Of a stretch of 64,000 nucleotides of DNA, positions 53,725-63,000 are shown in pieces. The notes beneath the pieces were generated by a model. It was not told where the DNA came from and did not search any database. It worked only from the letters and a program-made list of their open reading frames with translations. Position 1 is the stretch's first letter; the number at the start of each line of letters is the position of its first letter. Origin of the DNA: Gardnerella vaginalis ATCC 14018 = JCM 11026 (lineage in GTDB: Bacteria > Actinomycetota > Actinomycetes > Actinomycetales > Bifidobacteriaceae); contig NZ_AP012332.1 in assembly GCF_001042655.1 (NCBI RefSeq), positions 124,001 to 188,000 of the forward strand. The letters run 5' to 3'. The translations under genes and the position numbers were made by a program.

Positions 53725-53940
53725 GAGATTCTCGATTTTTCTTGCTCTCTCGGCGAGTCACCATCGGAGGACTGCGGATCGACTTGCATGAGCGCTTAAA
53801 GCGTAGCGCGCGAATGCACTTCGATTCGCTGAGCTTGCTCAAAGTTGAAAGCACAGTGTGCTTTCAACGCAAGCGAAGACGTGAGCGCGCTGTAACGCGC
53901 GAGCGATACATCTCTTTCGCTGCGAAAAATCTCGAATCTC
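53725..53940. mobile_element. Second inverted-repeat element (GAGATTC ends) carrying an inverted hairpin unit
   Basis: GAGATTCTCGATTTTTC (from 53725) and GAAAAATCTCGAATCTC (to 53940) are the same ends as at 49400-49485. Between them lies a hairpin unit in reverse orientation: GCTTGC (53833-53838)/GCAAGC (53869-53874) around GTTGAAAGCAC/GTGCTTTCAAC, the same cassette found at 31466 and 60168. The element therefore looks composite. No transposase is present. Confidence 0.7.
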
Positions 53941-53997
53941 CACCACATTTGGCGTAATCTACATAACCCTGTAGCGAGTGGAGTGTTGTTTGATAAA

Positions 53998-55119
53998 ATG
54001 CTTGGTATGAGTCTATTTGAAGGCAGCAAGATTAGTGATGGCAGCGACGACAGTGATAATAGCCAAATTAGCGGCATTGGTGAAAATATCAAAAATAGTC
54101 AAAATTCTCAAAGCAGCGAGGCTAATCAAGATATTTCTAAGCTCGATCCGCTGATGAATCGTCCTAGAATATCAACAATAGCTTTGTGTGCGCTGTGTGC
54201 TGTTCTTTTTGCATCTTTTGCATCAATCATGTGGATTCTAGCCGTTAGAACCGCAATAGGTCAGTCGTATGAAGAAATGGTGATTAGTACTTTTGGATAT
54301 AGTGCCATTCCGTCGTGGCTGTCTGTTGTACTAACTCCGCTTAGAAGTTCCATACTCGTTATAGTCTTATCTGCCTTGATTTGCGCTGCGGCAGCAATAA
54401 TATCAATCATAAGAAAACGCTGGTGGCTGATTGCGCAATGCGCTGTAATACTAGTTTTATCTCTAGCTGCAGAGCCTCTAAAACGTGTGCTTCCGCGTCC
54501 GATCCTAGTAAATGTAGCAACGCTTGCAAAAAATTCCGCTCCGTCTGGTCACATGCTACTAATGGCGGCTGCGTGCGCGCTGCTTGTTTGCGCTGTAAGT
54601 CGCGCTTTTAGAGCATGGGTTGCACTTGGCTCAGCAATAATCACATTTCTGCTTGCCATAGCTCTTTTGGGAGGCAGATGGCACAGGCCGGCAGACGTTA
54701 TGATATCCGTGCTCATAGTTGGTGCTGTAACATCAACAGTGTTGATTTTTACAAGATCATCTGGAATGGACGTGCCAGGTTCAAGAAGATCATCTATAAG
54801 CGTGCAAATCGTTGGAAGCGCAATGATCACAATGGGAATAATCTGCCTAACTTACTGTTCGTACATGATTTACCAGATTATGCCAGGAATAGATTTAGGT
54901 GCAAAATGGGCTATAGGGGTATCGCACTCTTGTGCATATTGGGCTGTAGCAGGAGTGTGTAGCTTGACTTTCGGCGTTTTGATGGTTCTTAGACAATCCA
55001 GTGCAGCTCCTTTAAGTAGGCTAGGATTAGTTGGTGCTCCGCCTACTCCTCCTTCAAAAAGCGAAGTTCCAAAACGTCAAGATGAGGACGATTTATTGTT
55101 AAGATTATCGTCTAATTGA
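53998..55119 (+). CDS. PAP2-family membrane phosphatase
   Basis: 373 residues from the ATG at 53998; starts at 53983 (GTG) and 54007 (ATG) are possible and no ribosome site decides. A ~55-residue Ser/Asn/Asp-rich N-terminus precedes about nine membrane helices. The three PAP2 motifs are present: KRVLPRP (KxxxxxxRP-like), APSGHMLL (PSGH) and GGRWHRPADV (SRxxxxxHxxxD-like, with Gly for Ser). Such enzymes dephosphorylate lipid phosphates such as phosphatidate or undecaprenyl pyrophosphate at the outer membrane face. The C-terminal helices beyond motif III are extra. Repeat elements lie immediately upstream. Confidence 0.8.
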   Translation: MLGMSLFEGSKISDGSDDSDNSQISGIGENIKNSQNSQSSEANQDISKLDPLMNRPRISTIALCALCAVLFASFASIMWILAVRTAIGQSYEEMVISTFGYSAIPSWLSVVLTPLRSSILVIVLSALICAAAAIISIIRKRWWLIAQCAVILVLSLAAEPLKRVLPRPILVNVATLAKNSAPSGHMLLMAAACALLVCAVSRAFRAWVALGSAIITFLLAIALLGGRWHRPADVMISVLIVGAVTSTVLIFTRSSGMDVPGSRRSSISVQIVGSAMITMGIICLTYCSYMIYQIMPGIDLGAKWAIGVSHSCAYWAVAGVCSLTFGVLMVLRQSSAAPLSRLGLVGAPPTPPSKSEVPKRQDEDDLLLRLSSN

Positions 55120-55289
55120 ATAAAAAATAAGTAAAGTGGTATATATAGGAGTATATGCTGATATTTCGCAAAGTTTGATTTTGTTGATTTTGTTGAATAT
55201 GAAACGCGTATTGCGTTAGAGTTTGCGTGGATTGAGTAGTAAAAGCGCGGAATATGCATACAAAATGCATCTGTACGAAAGGAGAGCGT

Positions 55290-58148
55290 ATGACAGAGCA
55301 GAACAAGCTTGTCATTGTGGAGTCTCCCACTAAAGCGCGTAAAATAGGCGGATATCTTGGAAACGGATACACTGTTATGGCATCCGTGGGTCATATTCGT
55401 GATTTAGCACAGCCAAGTCAGGTGCCAGCTGCTAAAAAGGCAGAATTTGGCAAGTTTGGCGTAGATGTAAACAATGGTTTTGAGCCATACTATGTTGTTG
55501 GCGCGGATAAAAAGAAAACAGTTTCGGATTTAAAGGCTGCGCTCGCAAAGTCGGGCGAATTGTTCCTCGCAACTGATGAGGACCGCGAAGGAGAAGCGAT
55601 TGCGTGGCATCTTGTGCAAGCACTTAAGCCAAAAGTGCCAGTAAAGCGCATGGTGTTTCACGAGATTACAAAAGATGCGATTCAAGCTTCGCTTGCTAAC
55701 ACGCGAAACGTTGACGACCATATGGTTGATGCGCAAGAAACACGCCGCGTGTTGGATAGATTGTACGGCTACGAGCTTTCGCCAGTTTTGTGGCGTAAAG
55801 TGGGACCGGGTCTTTCTGCTGGGCGAGTGCAATCTGTTGCAACGCGTTTGATTGTTGAGCGCGAGCGCGAGCGAATGGCGTTTAAAAAGGCGAGCTATTG
55901 GGATGTTTGTGCGGATTTGAGCGCAAATGGCGTTGATTTTCAGGCGCGAATGATGGCTCTAAATGGAGAGCGTTTGGCTGCTTCTAAAGATTTTAATTCG
56001 CTTGGCGAGCTTCAAAAAACTAAGGGCGAATCTGCTTTAGCGCACTATTTGAATGAGGCAGATTCTTGTTCGATTGCACAGAGTCTTGGCGCGGCTGATT
56101 TTGTTGTGAGCTCAATGGACACTAAGCCGTATCGCCGCCGCCCATTGCCTCCGTTTACAACTTCTACTCTTCAACAGACTGCTGGAAACCGCTTGTCGAT
56201 GAGCTCTCGCCAAACTATGCGCGCGGCTCAATCTTTGTACGAAAACGGTTACATAACCTACATGCGTACTGATTCTGTAACGCTTTCTAAAGAGGCGATT
56301 TTTGCGGCGCGAGATTGCGTTAAGTCTAGTTTCGGAGACGAGTATTTAGCGGATTCTCCAAAACAGTATGCTACGACTTCTGCAGGCGCTCAGGAAGCGC
56401 ACGAGTGTATTCGTCCTGCTGGATCTACGTTTAGAAATCCTGCGGATTTGGCTGGTGTTCTCCCTGCCGATCAGCTTAAACTTTATACGCTTATTTGGCA
56501 GCGCACTCTTGCTTCTCAAATGGCGGATGCTACTGGTTTTACAGCTACAGTTAAGCTAGATGCTTCGGCTGGCAGCTTTGGAACGGCTAATTTCCAAGCT
56601 TCTGGAACCGTGATTGAGTTTGCTGGATTTATGAAGGTGTTTGGCGGATTTAGCGAAGACGAGCAGTCTAAGGCTTTGCCGCCTATGGCTAATGGCGATG
56701 TTCTTAAAGCTTTGCGAGTTAGCGCGGATGGTCATGAAACTCAGCCGCCAGCTCGCTACACGGAAGCGTCTTTAGTTAAAACGCTTGAAGCTAAGGAGAT
56801 TGGTAGGCCGTCTACTTACGCTAGCATTATTTCCACGATTATTGATCGCGGATACGTGTATGAGCGTGGGCGCGCGTTGATTCCAAGCTGGCTTGCTTTT
56901 GCTGTTATTAAGCTTTTGGAATCTAATTTCCCAACTTACGTTGACTATGCGTTTACGGCGGACATGGAAAATGGTTTGGACCGCATAGCACATGGCGAGG
57001 AAGCTGGTAAAGATTGGCTTTACAAGTTTTACTTTGGAGATAACGGGGCGGTTGCTGGCGACTTTGCAATGCATGAAGGTTTGCAAAAACAAGTTGATCA
57101 GCTTGGCGAGATTGACGCTCGAGAAATCAACACGATTGATATTGGCGGCGGATTGCACGTGCGCGTAGGTAGATACGGCCCGTATTTGGAAGATACGAAG
57201 AATCTAGACGAAGAGGGCAATGCGCGCAGAGCTTCGATTCCAAGTACTTTGGCTCCAGACGAGTTGACTGAGCAAGTTGCGCGAGATTTGATTGAGAACA
57301 ACTCCGACGGTCCGCGCGTTTTGGGTACGGATCCGCAAACTGGCGGCAGCGTAGAAGTTAGGAACGGGCGTTTTGGAGCGTACGTTGCTCTTGTTGAAGC
57401 CTCGGATGAGGATGGGTCGCAAGCATCCGACGATTCTGCTAAAACTGGCGCAAAGTCTTCTTCAAAATCTAAAAAGTCTGCTAAAGCTAAGCCAAAAATG
57501 GCGTCTTTGTTTAAAACAATGGACCCTGCGACAATAACTTTGCAAGATGCTTTGCGACTTTTGAATTTGCCTCGATTGGTTGGCGTTGTGGAAGAAGTTG
57601 ATGAGCAAGGCGAAGTGAAGCGCGCGAAGATTGAGGCGAATAATGGTCGATACGGACCTTATTTGACTAAGACTTACGAGCGCGCGGATGCTGGCGATTC
57701 GGCAGCGTCTGCGGATGCCAAGCCAGACAATCGTTCGCTTGCAAGCGAAGACGCGATTTTTAGTGTGACTTTAGACGAAGCCAAGGAGCTTTTTGCTCAA
57801 CCGAAGTATGCAAAGCGCACTCGTGGAGCCGCAAAACCGCCGCTTAGGGAGCTTGGAGAAGATCCAGAAAGCGGCAAAGCAGTGGTAATTAAAGACGGCT
57901 TCTATGGAGCTTATATTACAGACGGCGTTACGAATCGCACGCTTCCAAAGCAGTACACGCCTGAGTCGATTGAGCCACAGGTTGCGTTTGAGCTTTTGGC
58001 GCAAAAGCGCGCGGCAGGGCCTGTAAAGCGCAAGAGAACTGCTGCAAAGAAGACGGCAACAAAGAAGACGGCAACAAAGAAGACGGCCGCTAAAAAGCCT
58101 GCTGCAAAAAAGAGCACAGCAAAAAAGTCCACGTCTAAAGGCGAGTAA
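55290..58148 (+). CDS. topA: DNA topoisomerase I
   Basis: 952 residues from the ATG at 55290 with AAAGGAG upstream; a longer in-frame Met at 55254 lacks support. The TOPRIM domain begins KLVIVESPTKARKIGGYLG and contains ATDEDREGEAIAWHL, the metal-binding DxDxE-like acidic residues. GLSAGRVQSVATRLIVERERER and YITYMRTDSVTLSKEAI hold the catalytic Tyr. C-terminal repeats (GRYGPYLE, GRFGAYVAL, GRYGPYLTKTY, DGFYGAYI) replace zinc ribbons, as in actinobacteria. The last ~40 residues are a Lys/Ala/Thr tail (KKTATKKTATKKTAAKKPAAKK). It relaxes negative supercoils. Probably an operon with tmk and holB. Confidence 0.97.
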   Translation: MTEQNKLVIVESPTKARKIGGYLGNGYTVMASVGHIRDLAQPSQVPAAKKAEFGKFGVDVNNGFEPYYVVGADKKKTVSDLKAALAKSGELFLATDEDREGEAIAWHLVQALKPKVPVKRMVFHEITKDAIQASLANTRNVDDHMVDAQETRRVLDRLYGYELSPVLWRKVGPGLSAGRVQSVATRLIVERERERMAFKKASYWDVCADLSANGVDFQARMMALNGERLAASKDFNSLGELQKTKGESALAHYLNEADSCSIAQSLGAADFVVSSMDTKPYRRRPLPPFTTSTLQQTAGNRLSMSSRQTMRAAQSLYENGYITYMRTDSVTLSKEAIFAARDCVKSSFGDEYLADSPKQYATTSAGAQEAHECIRPAGSTFRNPADLAGVLPADQLKLYTLIWQRTLASQMADATGFTATVKLDASAGSFGTANFQASGTVIEFAGFMKVFGGFSEDEQSKALPPMANGDVLKALRVSADGHETQPPARYTEASLVKTLEAKEIGRPSTYASIISTIIDRGYVYERGRALIPSWLAFAVIKLLESNFPTYVDYAFTADMENGLDRIAHGEEAGKDWLYKFYFGDNGAVAGDFAMHEGLQKQVDQLGEIDAREINTIDIGGGLHVRVGRYGPYLEDTKNLDEEGNARRASIPSTLAPDELTEQVARDLIENNSDGPRVLGTDPQTGGSVEVRNGRFGAYVALVEASDEDGSQASDDSAKTGAKSSSKSKKSAKAKPKMASLFKTMDPATITLQDALRLLNLPRLVGVVEEVDEQGEVKRAKIEANNGRYGPYLTKTYERADAGDSAASADAKPDNRSLASEDAIFSVTLDEAKELFAQPKYAKRTRGAAKPPLRELGEDPESGKAVVIKDGFYGAYITDGVTNRTLPKQYTPESIEPQVAFELLAQKRAAGPVKRKRTAAKKTATKKTATKKTAAKKPAAKKSTAKKSTSKGE

Positions 58149-58169
58149 ACCTGGTAGAGGTATGCAAAA

Positions 58170-58871
58170 ATGGCTATAGGTCTTAAAAACAGCGGGCTTA
58201 GCGGTTTAAACAAAGGTCTTTTTATATCTTTTGAAGGTATAGACGGCGTTGGGAAAACCACGCAAGTTGAGGCTTTGCGTGATTTTTTGCAAGCACGCGG
58301 ACTTGAGGTTGTTGTAACGAGAGAGCCTGGCGGAACACCGTTGGGCGAACAGTTGCGCAACATTCTTCTACACGGCGGAGCGATTTCTGCGCGCACCGAG
58401 GCGCTTCTGTTTGCTGCGGATCGCGCTCAACATGCTGCGCAAATCATCATCCCAGCCTTGCGGCGCGGTGCGGTGGTTATAACGGACCGTTACATTGACT
58501 CATCGCTAGCGTATCAGTCTGGGGGGCGTGAGCTCACTATGCAAGACGTGCGCGATTTAAGCGAGTGGGCATCTAATTGCCTTTGGCCCAATCGCACGTA
58601 TTTGCTAGATATGAGCGAGAAAGATGCTGCTGTGCGATTGCATGGGCAGGCGGATCGCATGGAAAGTGCAGGGCTTGATTTTGCGCGCCGCACGCGTGAA
58701 GCGTTCTTAGATCTTGCTAAACAAAATGCGCAAAGATTTTGCGTTTTAGACGCCACTTTGCCAGCTTGCGACTTATCTAAGTTGATTGCTAAAGACATGT
58801 GCGAGTTGATGGATAATGCTGGAATAGGTGACAAAAAATCGCCAGAAGCCCCAGAAAATCAAGGATTTTAG
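58170..58871 (+). CDS. tmk: Thymidylate kinase
   Basis: 233 residues. The P-loop is [19 protein letters not shown], the DRx/dTMP-binding segment is [20 protein letters not shown], then [22 protein letters not shown] and the lid-side [21 protein letters not shown]. It phosphorylates dTMP to dTDP with ATP. AGAGGT lies nine bases ahead of the ATG, 21 bases after topA. The ~20-residue C-terminal tail (after [10 protein letters not shown]) is not conserved. After the stop a repeated GGATTTTAG word occupies the 26-base gap to holB. Confidence 0.96.
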   Translation: MAIGLKNSGLSGLNKGLFISFEGIDGVGKTTQVEALRDFLQARGLEVVVTREPGGTPLGEQLRNILLHGGAISARTEALLFAADRAQHAAQIIIPALRRGAVVITDRYIDSSLAYQSGGRELTMQDVRDLSEWASNCLWPNRTYLLDMSEKDAAVRLHGQADRMESAGLDFARRTREAFLDLAKQNAQRFCVLDATLPACDLSKLIAKDMCELMDNAGIGDKKSPEAPENQGF

Positions 58872-58897
58872 GATTTTAGGACTATAGGATTTTAGCA

Positions 58898-60085
58898 ATG
58901 GACGTTTGGGAATCGGTAGTTGGTCAAGCGCAAGTTGTTGAACGCCTTAAAAAAGTAGCGCAAGGCGATTCAAGCAAAATCGCGCAATCATGGCTTATTT
59001 GCGGATCTACTGGATTCGGGTGTGCAAAAGTGGCAAGAGCGTTTGCAGCGGCATTGCAATCGAGTGGAAAAATCGCAAGCAACCGCGCCGCCGAAAACTC
59101 CGCCACTCAAATAAACACTCAAATAAACACAGATAAAATCGCAAGTGAAGTATTAGCTGGAACAAGCCCAGACGTAAACATTTTAAGCACGGACAAAGTT
59201 ACAGTAAGCATTGACGAAGTGCGCGAACTCGTATCAATATCCGAGCAAATGCCAAGTGTTGCACCGTGGCGAATCATAATAATCGAAGACGTTGGGCGCA
59301 TGCTTGAGAGAACAACAAACGTTTTGCTAAAAGAAATCGAAGAGCCAGCACCTCGCACAATATGGATTCTTTGCGCGGCAAGCGCGGCAGATGTTTTGCC
59401 AACAATTCGTTCCAGGTCTCAAATAGTGAATTTGGTGCAACCAAGCGACCAAGATGTGCAAGAATACGTGCAAAAATGCTCGAACGTTGATGCAAAAACA
59501 GCGGAGAGCGTTGCACGAATTGCGCAAGGAAACGTTGATTTGGCAATGCTTTATGCTACAAGCGAGCGTGCTAGAAGCGGGCGAGAAGAGCTTGTTGCTA
59601 GCGTTTTGCGCATTAGCAGCGCAATAGATGCGATTATGCTTGCGCAAACGCTAATCGAAGATGCTAAAGCGCAGGCAGAAGAAGAAGTGCAAAAATCTGT
59701 GGAAGAAGAGCAAAGCGAGTTTTTGCGCATAAATGGCATTAAGCCAACAGATAAAATTCCGCCTAAAATTCGTAGCGCATACAATGCGATTGGCAAAAAA
59801 GACGACGTTAAGCGCAAAGTGACTCGCGTAAGCAGAGATGTTCTAAACCGCGCAATAGATGCGATTTGCAGCGTGTACAGAGATGTGCTTGTTGTGCTAA
59901 ACAATGCGCAATTACAAACGCCACTTGTGAATCAAGAATTTAAAGCAGAGATTATTCAGCTTTCTAAAAAAATTACAGCAGAGCGCGCGCTTAAATGCCT
60001 TGATGCGCTTTCGGTGGCTAAAAAGCGGCTTGCTGGCAATGGAAACGCAACGCTTGTTTTTGAAGCGCTTTTTTGCAAGCTGTAA
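58898..60085 (+). CDS. holB: DNA polymerase III delta' subunit
   Basis: 395 residues. VVGQAQVVERLKKV, LICGSTGFGCAKVARAFAAALQ and PWRIIIIEDVGRMLERTTNVLLKEIEEPAPRTIWILCAAS follow the clamp-loader AAA+ layout, including the sensor region NLVQPSDQDVQEYV. The P-loop is degenerate (GSTGFGCAK) as expected for delta', which does not hydrolyse ATP. The zinc module Cys residues that usually lie before TSPDV are missing; that stretch is Asn/Thr/Gln/Ile-rich and near-repetitive (QINTQINTDK). It helps load the beta clamp. The tmk-holB order is common in Gram-positive bacteria. Confidence 0.93.
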   Translation: MDVWESVVGQAQVVERLKKVAQGDSSKIAQSWLICGSTGFGCAKVARAFAAALQSSGKIASNRAAENSATQINTQINTDKIASEVLAGTSPDVNILSTDKVTVSIDEVRELVSISEQMPSVAPWRIIIIEDVGRMLERTTNVLLKEIEEPAPRTIWILCAASAADVLPTIRSRSQIVNLVQPSDQDVQEYVQKCSNVDAKTAESVARIAQGNVDLAMLYATSERARSGREELVASVLRISSAIDAIMLAQTLIEDAKAQAEEEVQKSVEEEQSEFLRINGIKPTDKIPPKIRSAYNAIGKKDDVKRKVTRVSRDVLNRAIDAICSVYRDVLVVLNNAQLQTPLVNQEFKAEIIQLSKKITAERALKCLDALSVAKKRLAGNGNATLVFEALFCKL

Positions 60086-60117
60086 CGCGCTAGCGTCTTT
60101 GCTTGGTATTGTTGTAT

Positions 60118-60391
60118 GAGGGCTGGGTGTTTCTACGTTCGCGCGGTCTAAGCGCGCGAACGTCTTCGCTTGCGTTGAAAGCACACCGTGCTTTCAACCT
60201 TAAGCAAGCTCAGCGCTCCGAATTACCTTTTCGCGCTACGCTCTAAGCGAAAAGGTAGGTCGTGTCGTTCGCGCAGATTAGCTGCGCTCACGTCTTCGCA
60301 GCGCAGAAGCAGTGCTTCTGCCTTGAGCTGCTCAGCGCGCCAAATTGCCTTCGCGCGCTACGCTTTAAGCGCTACGGCAGGTTGGCGCGCA
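60118..60391. repeat. Modular hairpin repeat, two units in tandem
   Basis: It starts with GAGGGCTGGGTGTTTCT. Unit 1 has hairpin 1 (ACGTTCGCGCG/CGCGCGAACGT), hairpin 2 (outer GCTTGC 60168-60173/GCAAGC 60204-60209) and hairpin 3 (ACCTTTTCGC/GCGAAAAGGT). Unit 2 (from about 60265) has hairpin 2 with outer GCAGC 60298-60302/GCTGC 60327-60331 and inner GCAGAAGCA/TGCTTCTGC, and hairpin 3 closed by GCGCGCCAA/TTGGCGCGC. This fills the 60086-60420 gap. Confidence 0.85.
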
Positions 60392-60420
60392 TAGTCACAG
60401 CGGTAGTAGATACTTAAATT

Positions 60421-60972
60421 ATGAATATTTCTGCAGATTTCACCACTATTCCAGACAACTTTGCAAAAGCTGCGCCGGAAGAAAACAAGATTAACGGCGT
60501 TCCAGTCGTATCTTTTCCATTTTATGTAGACAAGTTGCCTGATTTTGTGCACTACTTGCATTGGCGATTTGTAGACGACGACGCTATACCAGTGTGCGGA
60601 TTCCAGTGGATTCATTGGGTTGTAGCAAATGTTCCAGTGGAAGCGCTTATGTTTGACTTTAACGACTCGCGCGCTTTGCAAATTCCGCAAGACTTTTCTC
60701 GCACAATGCCAACCATGATTCCAGAAGTTGTACAAGGGCGAAACTCGCAAGCTAGCCGATTTGTGGGATGCACGGACCCTGCGATTACAATGCGCTACAA
60801 TGGCCCGCAGCCGCCAGACAAGGATCACGACTACATGCTAGAAGTGTTCGGCACGCAAAAGCCTCTTGCAAATCTTAAAGAGGGCTTCTACCTTAACGAA
60901 ATGATGAATGAAATCAGGCATTATGATTCGTATGTAGACGTTAACGGATTATATTTGCGAGGAAAAGCTTAG
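60421..60972 (+). CDS. YbhB/YbcL (PEBP, Raf-kinase-inhibitor-like) family protein
   Basis: 183 residues. PVVSFPFYVDKLPDFVHYLHWRFVDDDAIPVCGFQWIHWVVANVP holds the central PEBP block, and AMTMRYNGPQPPDKDHDYMLEVFGTQKPL-type residues near 120-150 (seen as ITMRYNGPQPPDKDHDYMLE) form the ligand-pocket motif. These are cytoplasmic proteins of unclear role that bind anions in a conserved pocket. No good ribosome site precedes the ATG, and the hairpin repeat ends only 30 bases upstream, so its transcript probably carries that structure in the leader. The end of the gene runs into a repeated TTTAGAGCTTAG-type word (60969-61026). Confidence 0.85.
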   Translation: MNISADFTTIPDNFAKAAPEENKINGVPVVSFPFYVDKLPDFVHYLHWRFVDDDAIPVCGFQWIHWVVANVPVEALMFDFNDSRALQIPQDFSRTMPTMIPEVVQGRNSQASRFVGCTDPAITMRYNGPQPPDKDHDYMLEVFGTQKPLANLKEGFYLNEMMNEIRHYDSYVDVNGLYLRGKA

Positions 60973-61180
60973 AGCTTAAGATTTAGAGCTTAGAGTATAG
61001 GATTTAGGCTTTAGGTTTAGGCTTTATATGACTTCGCGCTGGCAAATCGCAAGCAGCTTACGACTAGATGCGCGTGTGTAAAATAGTCAAAACTAAGCAA
61101 AACTAATCTAAACAAACAAAATTATCTAAAATAATCAAATAACCAAAATAATCAAAAATTAGAAAAATGAGGATGCAAAT

Positions 61181-62788
61181 ATGGCATGCACAACAATTTT
61201 AGTAGGACGCAAAGCGAGCTACGACGGATCCACGCTTATTGCGCGTAACGAAGACTCCGCAAATGGAGAGTTTAACCCAAAGCGCTTAGTAGTAGTTAAG
61301 CCACAAGACCAGCCTCGCGTTTATAAGTCCGTGCTTAGCCACGTAACAGTAGAGCTTCCAGATAATCCAATGCAATACACAAGCGTTCCAAACGCAGACT
61401 TGCGCGAAGGAATTTGGGGAGAAGCTGGCGTTAACGAAGCAAACGTGGCAATGAGCGCAACCGAAACGCTTACATCCAACGAGCGCGTGCTGGGCGCAGA
61501 CCCAATGGTAGAACTTCAAAAAGCGCAAGGCAAAGAAGGTGACGCTGATTATAAGCCAGAAGTGCCTGGCGGAATTGGCGAAGAAGACTTCTTAACGCTT
61601 GTTTTGCCTTATATTCGTAGCGCTCGCGAAGGCGTTGAGCGTTTGGGCGCGTTGCTAGAAAAGTACGGCACTTACGAGATGAACGGCGTTGCGTTCTCGG
61701 ATGTAAACGAGATTTGGTGGATGGAAACTGTTGGCGGACACCACTGGATTGCTAAGCGCGTTCCAGACGAGGCGTATGTTGTTATGCCAAACCAGCTTGG
61801 AATTGACGAGTTCGATTTGGAAGATGCTTTGGGAGACCAAGAAGAGCACATGTGCTCGGCTGATTTGCTTGAGTTTATTGAAGAAAACCACTTAGATTTG
61901 TCGGTAGAAAACGCTTCGCCATTTAATCCTCGAGATGCTTTCGGCTCTCATTCAGACGCTGATCATGTGTACAACACGCCGCGCGCGTGGTTTATGGAGC
62001 GTTTCTTGAATCCTTATGACGAAGTGTGGGATGGCAAAGACGCGGATCACAAGCCAGATAGCAACGATATTCCGTGGGCGCGTCAGCCTGAGCGCAAAGT
62101 GACGGTTGAAGACGTTAAGTACGTGCTTAGCTCGCACTATCAGGGAACTGAGTACGATCCTTACGACAAGCTTGGCGATGAGCATACTCGTCATCTTTTC
62201 CGTCCAATCGGCATCAATCGTCAAAGTCAGCTGGCTGTTATGCAAATCCGCCCTTACGTGCCAGAAGCGTTCCGCACAATTCAGTGGATGGCGTACGGCT
62301 CTAACCCATTTAATGCGCTTGTGCCGTTCTATCCAAATGTAAACGAAACTCCAAAGTATTTGGAAGATACGACTACTCGCGTAACAAGCGAAAACTTCTA
62401 TTGGGAGAATCGCATTATTGCAGCTCTTGCGGATGCCGCATTTAACGACACTGCAAACGCGATTGAGCGTTACCAAGAAGTTGTCGGTTCCCTTGGTCAC
62501 GCAATGGTTAAGTCTACGGATGCTGCTGCGGCAGATCTTCTTGGCGTTTCTTTGAAGGATTACGAACCAGAACGTGAAGGTAATGAAGGCGAAGATTACG
62601 ATGATTTAGTTCGCGATCCTGAAGCAATTATTGCAGAGCTTCGTAACGACAAAGTGCGTGAAGCTTTGGCTGAAGCGAACGACGATATGGCAGCAAAGTT
62701 GAAGAAAGAAACAGATTCTTTGCTTGACACAGTGCTGTACATAACTAGCATGCGTATGAAGAATGGTTTTAATCGTTCCGATCACTGA
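61181..62788 (+). CDS. pepD: C69-family dipeptidase (N-terminal nucleophile)
   Basis: 535 residues. MACTTILVGRKASYDGSTLIARNED gives the C69 start, with Cys3 as the expected N-terminal nucleophile after removal of the leading residues. EANVAMSATETLTSNERVLGADP, GEEDFLTLVLPYIRSAREGVERLGALLEKYGTYEMNGVAFSD and EIWWMETVGGHHWIAKRVPDEAYVVMPNQLGIDEFD are family blocks. There is no signal peptide, so it is a cytoplasmic dipeptidase acting on imported peptides. GAGGATG precedes the ATG. The upstream gap (60973-61180) is AT-rich with repeated AATAATCAAA words. Confidence 0.93.
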   Translation: MACTTILVGRKASYDGSTLIARNEDSANGEFNPKRLVVVKPQDQPRVYKSVLSHVTVELPDNPMQYTSVPNADLREGIWGEAGVNEANVAMSATETLTSNERVLGADPMVELQKAQGKEGDADYKPEVPGGIGEEDFLTLVLPYIRSAREGVERLGALLEKYGTYEMNGVAFSDVNEIWWMETVGGHHWIAKRVPDEAYVVMPNQLGIDEFDLEDALGDQEEHMCSADLLEFIEENHLDLSVENASPFNPRDAFGSHSDADHVYNTPRAWFMERFLNPYDEVWDGKDADHKPDSNDIPWARQPERKVTVEDVKYVLSSHYQGTEYDPYDKLGDEHTRHLFRPIGINRQSQLAVMQIRPYVPEAFRTIQWMAYGSNPFNALVPFYPNVNETPKYLEDTTTRVTSENFYWENRIIAALADAAFNDTANAIERYQEVVGSLGHAMVKSTDAAAADLLGVSLKDYEPEREGNEGEDYDDLVRDPEAIIAELRNDKVREALAEANDDMAAKLKKETDSLLDTVLYITSMRMKNGFNRSDH

Positions 62789-63000
62789 TCGCAAGCTGTT
62801 ATAGACATTAGTGATAACGCGCATAGTTTTAATGTAATATTGTTATACCACGCCCATGCAATCGTATAGTATAAAAATTGTTCATTTACATTAGCTATGC
62901 GCGTTTACTATTGAGCGTTTATTGGGCATCTGTTATTGAACGTTTGTTATTGAACACTATTGGGCATCTACTAGGCTTTTTGCTTATGAAAGTGGGGAAT

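Noticed and set aside
53622-53957. 111-codon open frame across the repeat elements
   Set aside because: It crosses the ends of two inverted-repeat elements, and the related block at 31563 is in a different frame, so coding is not conserved.
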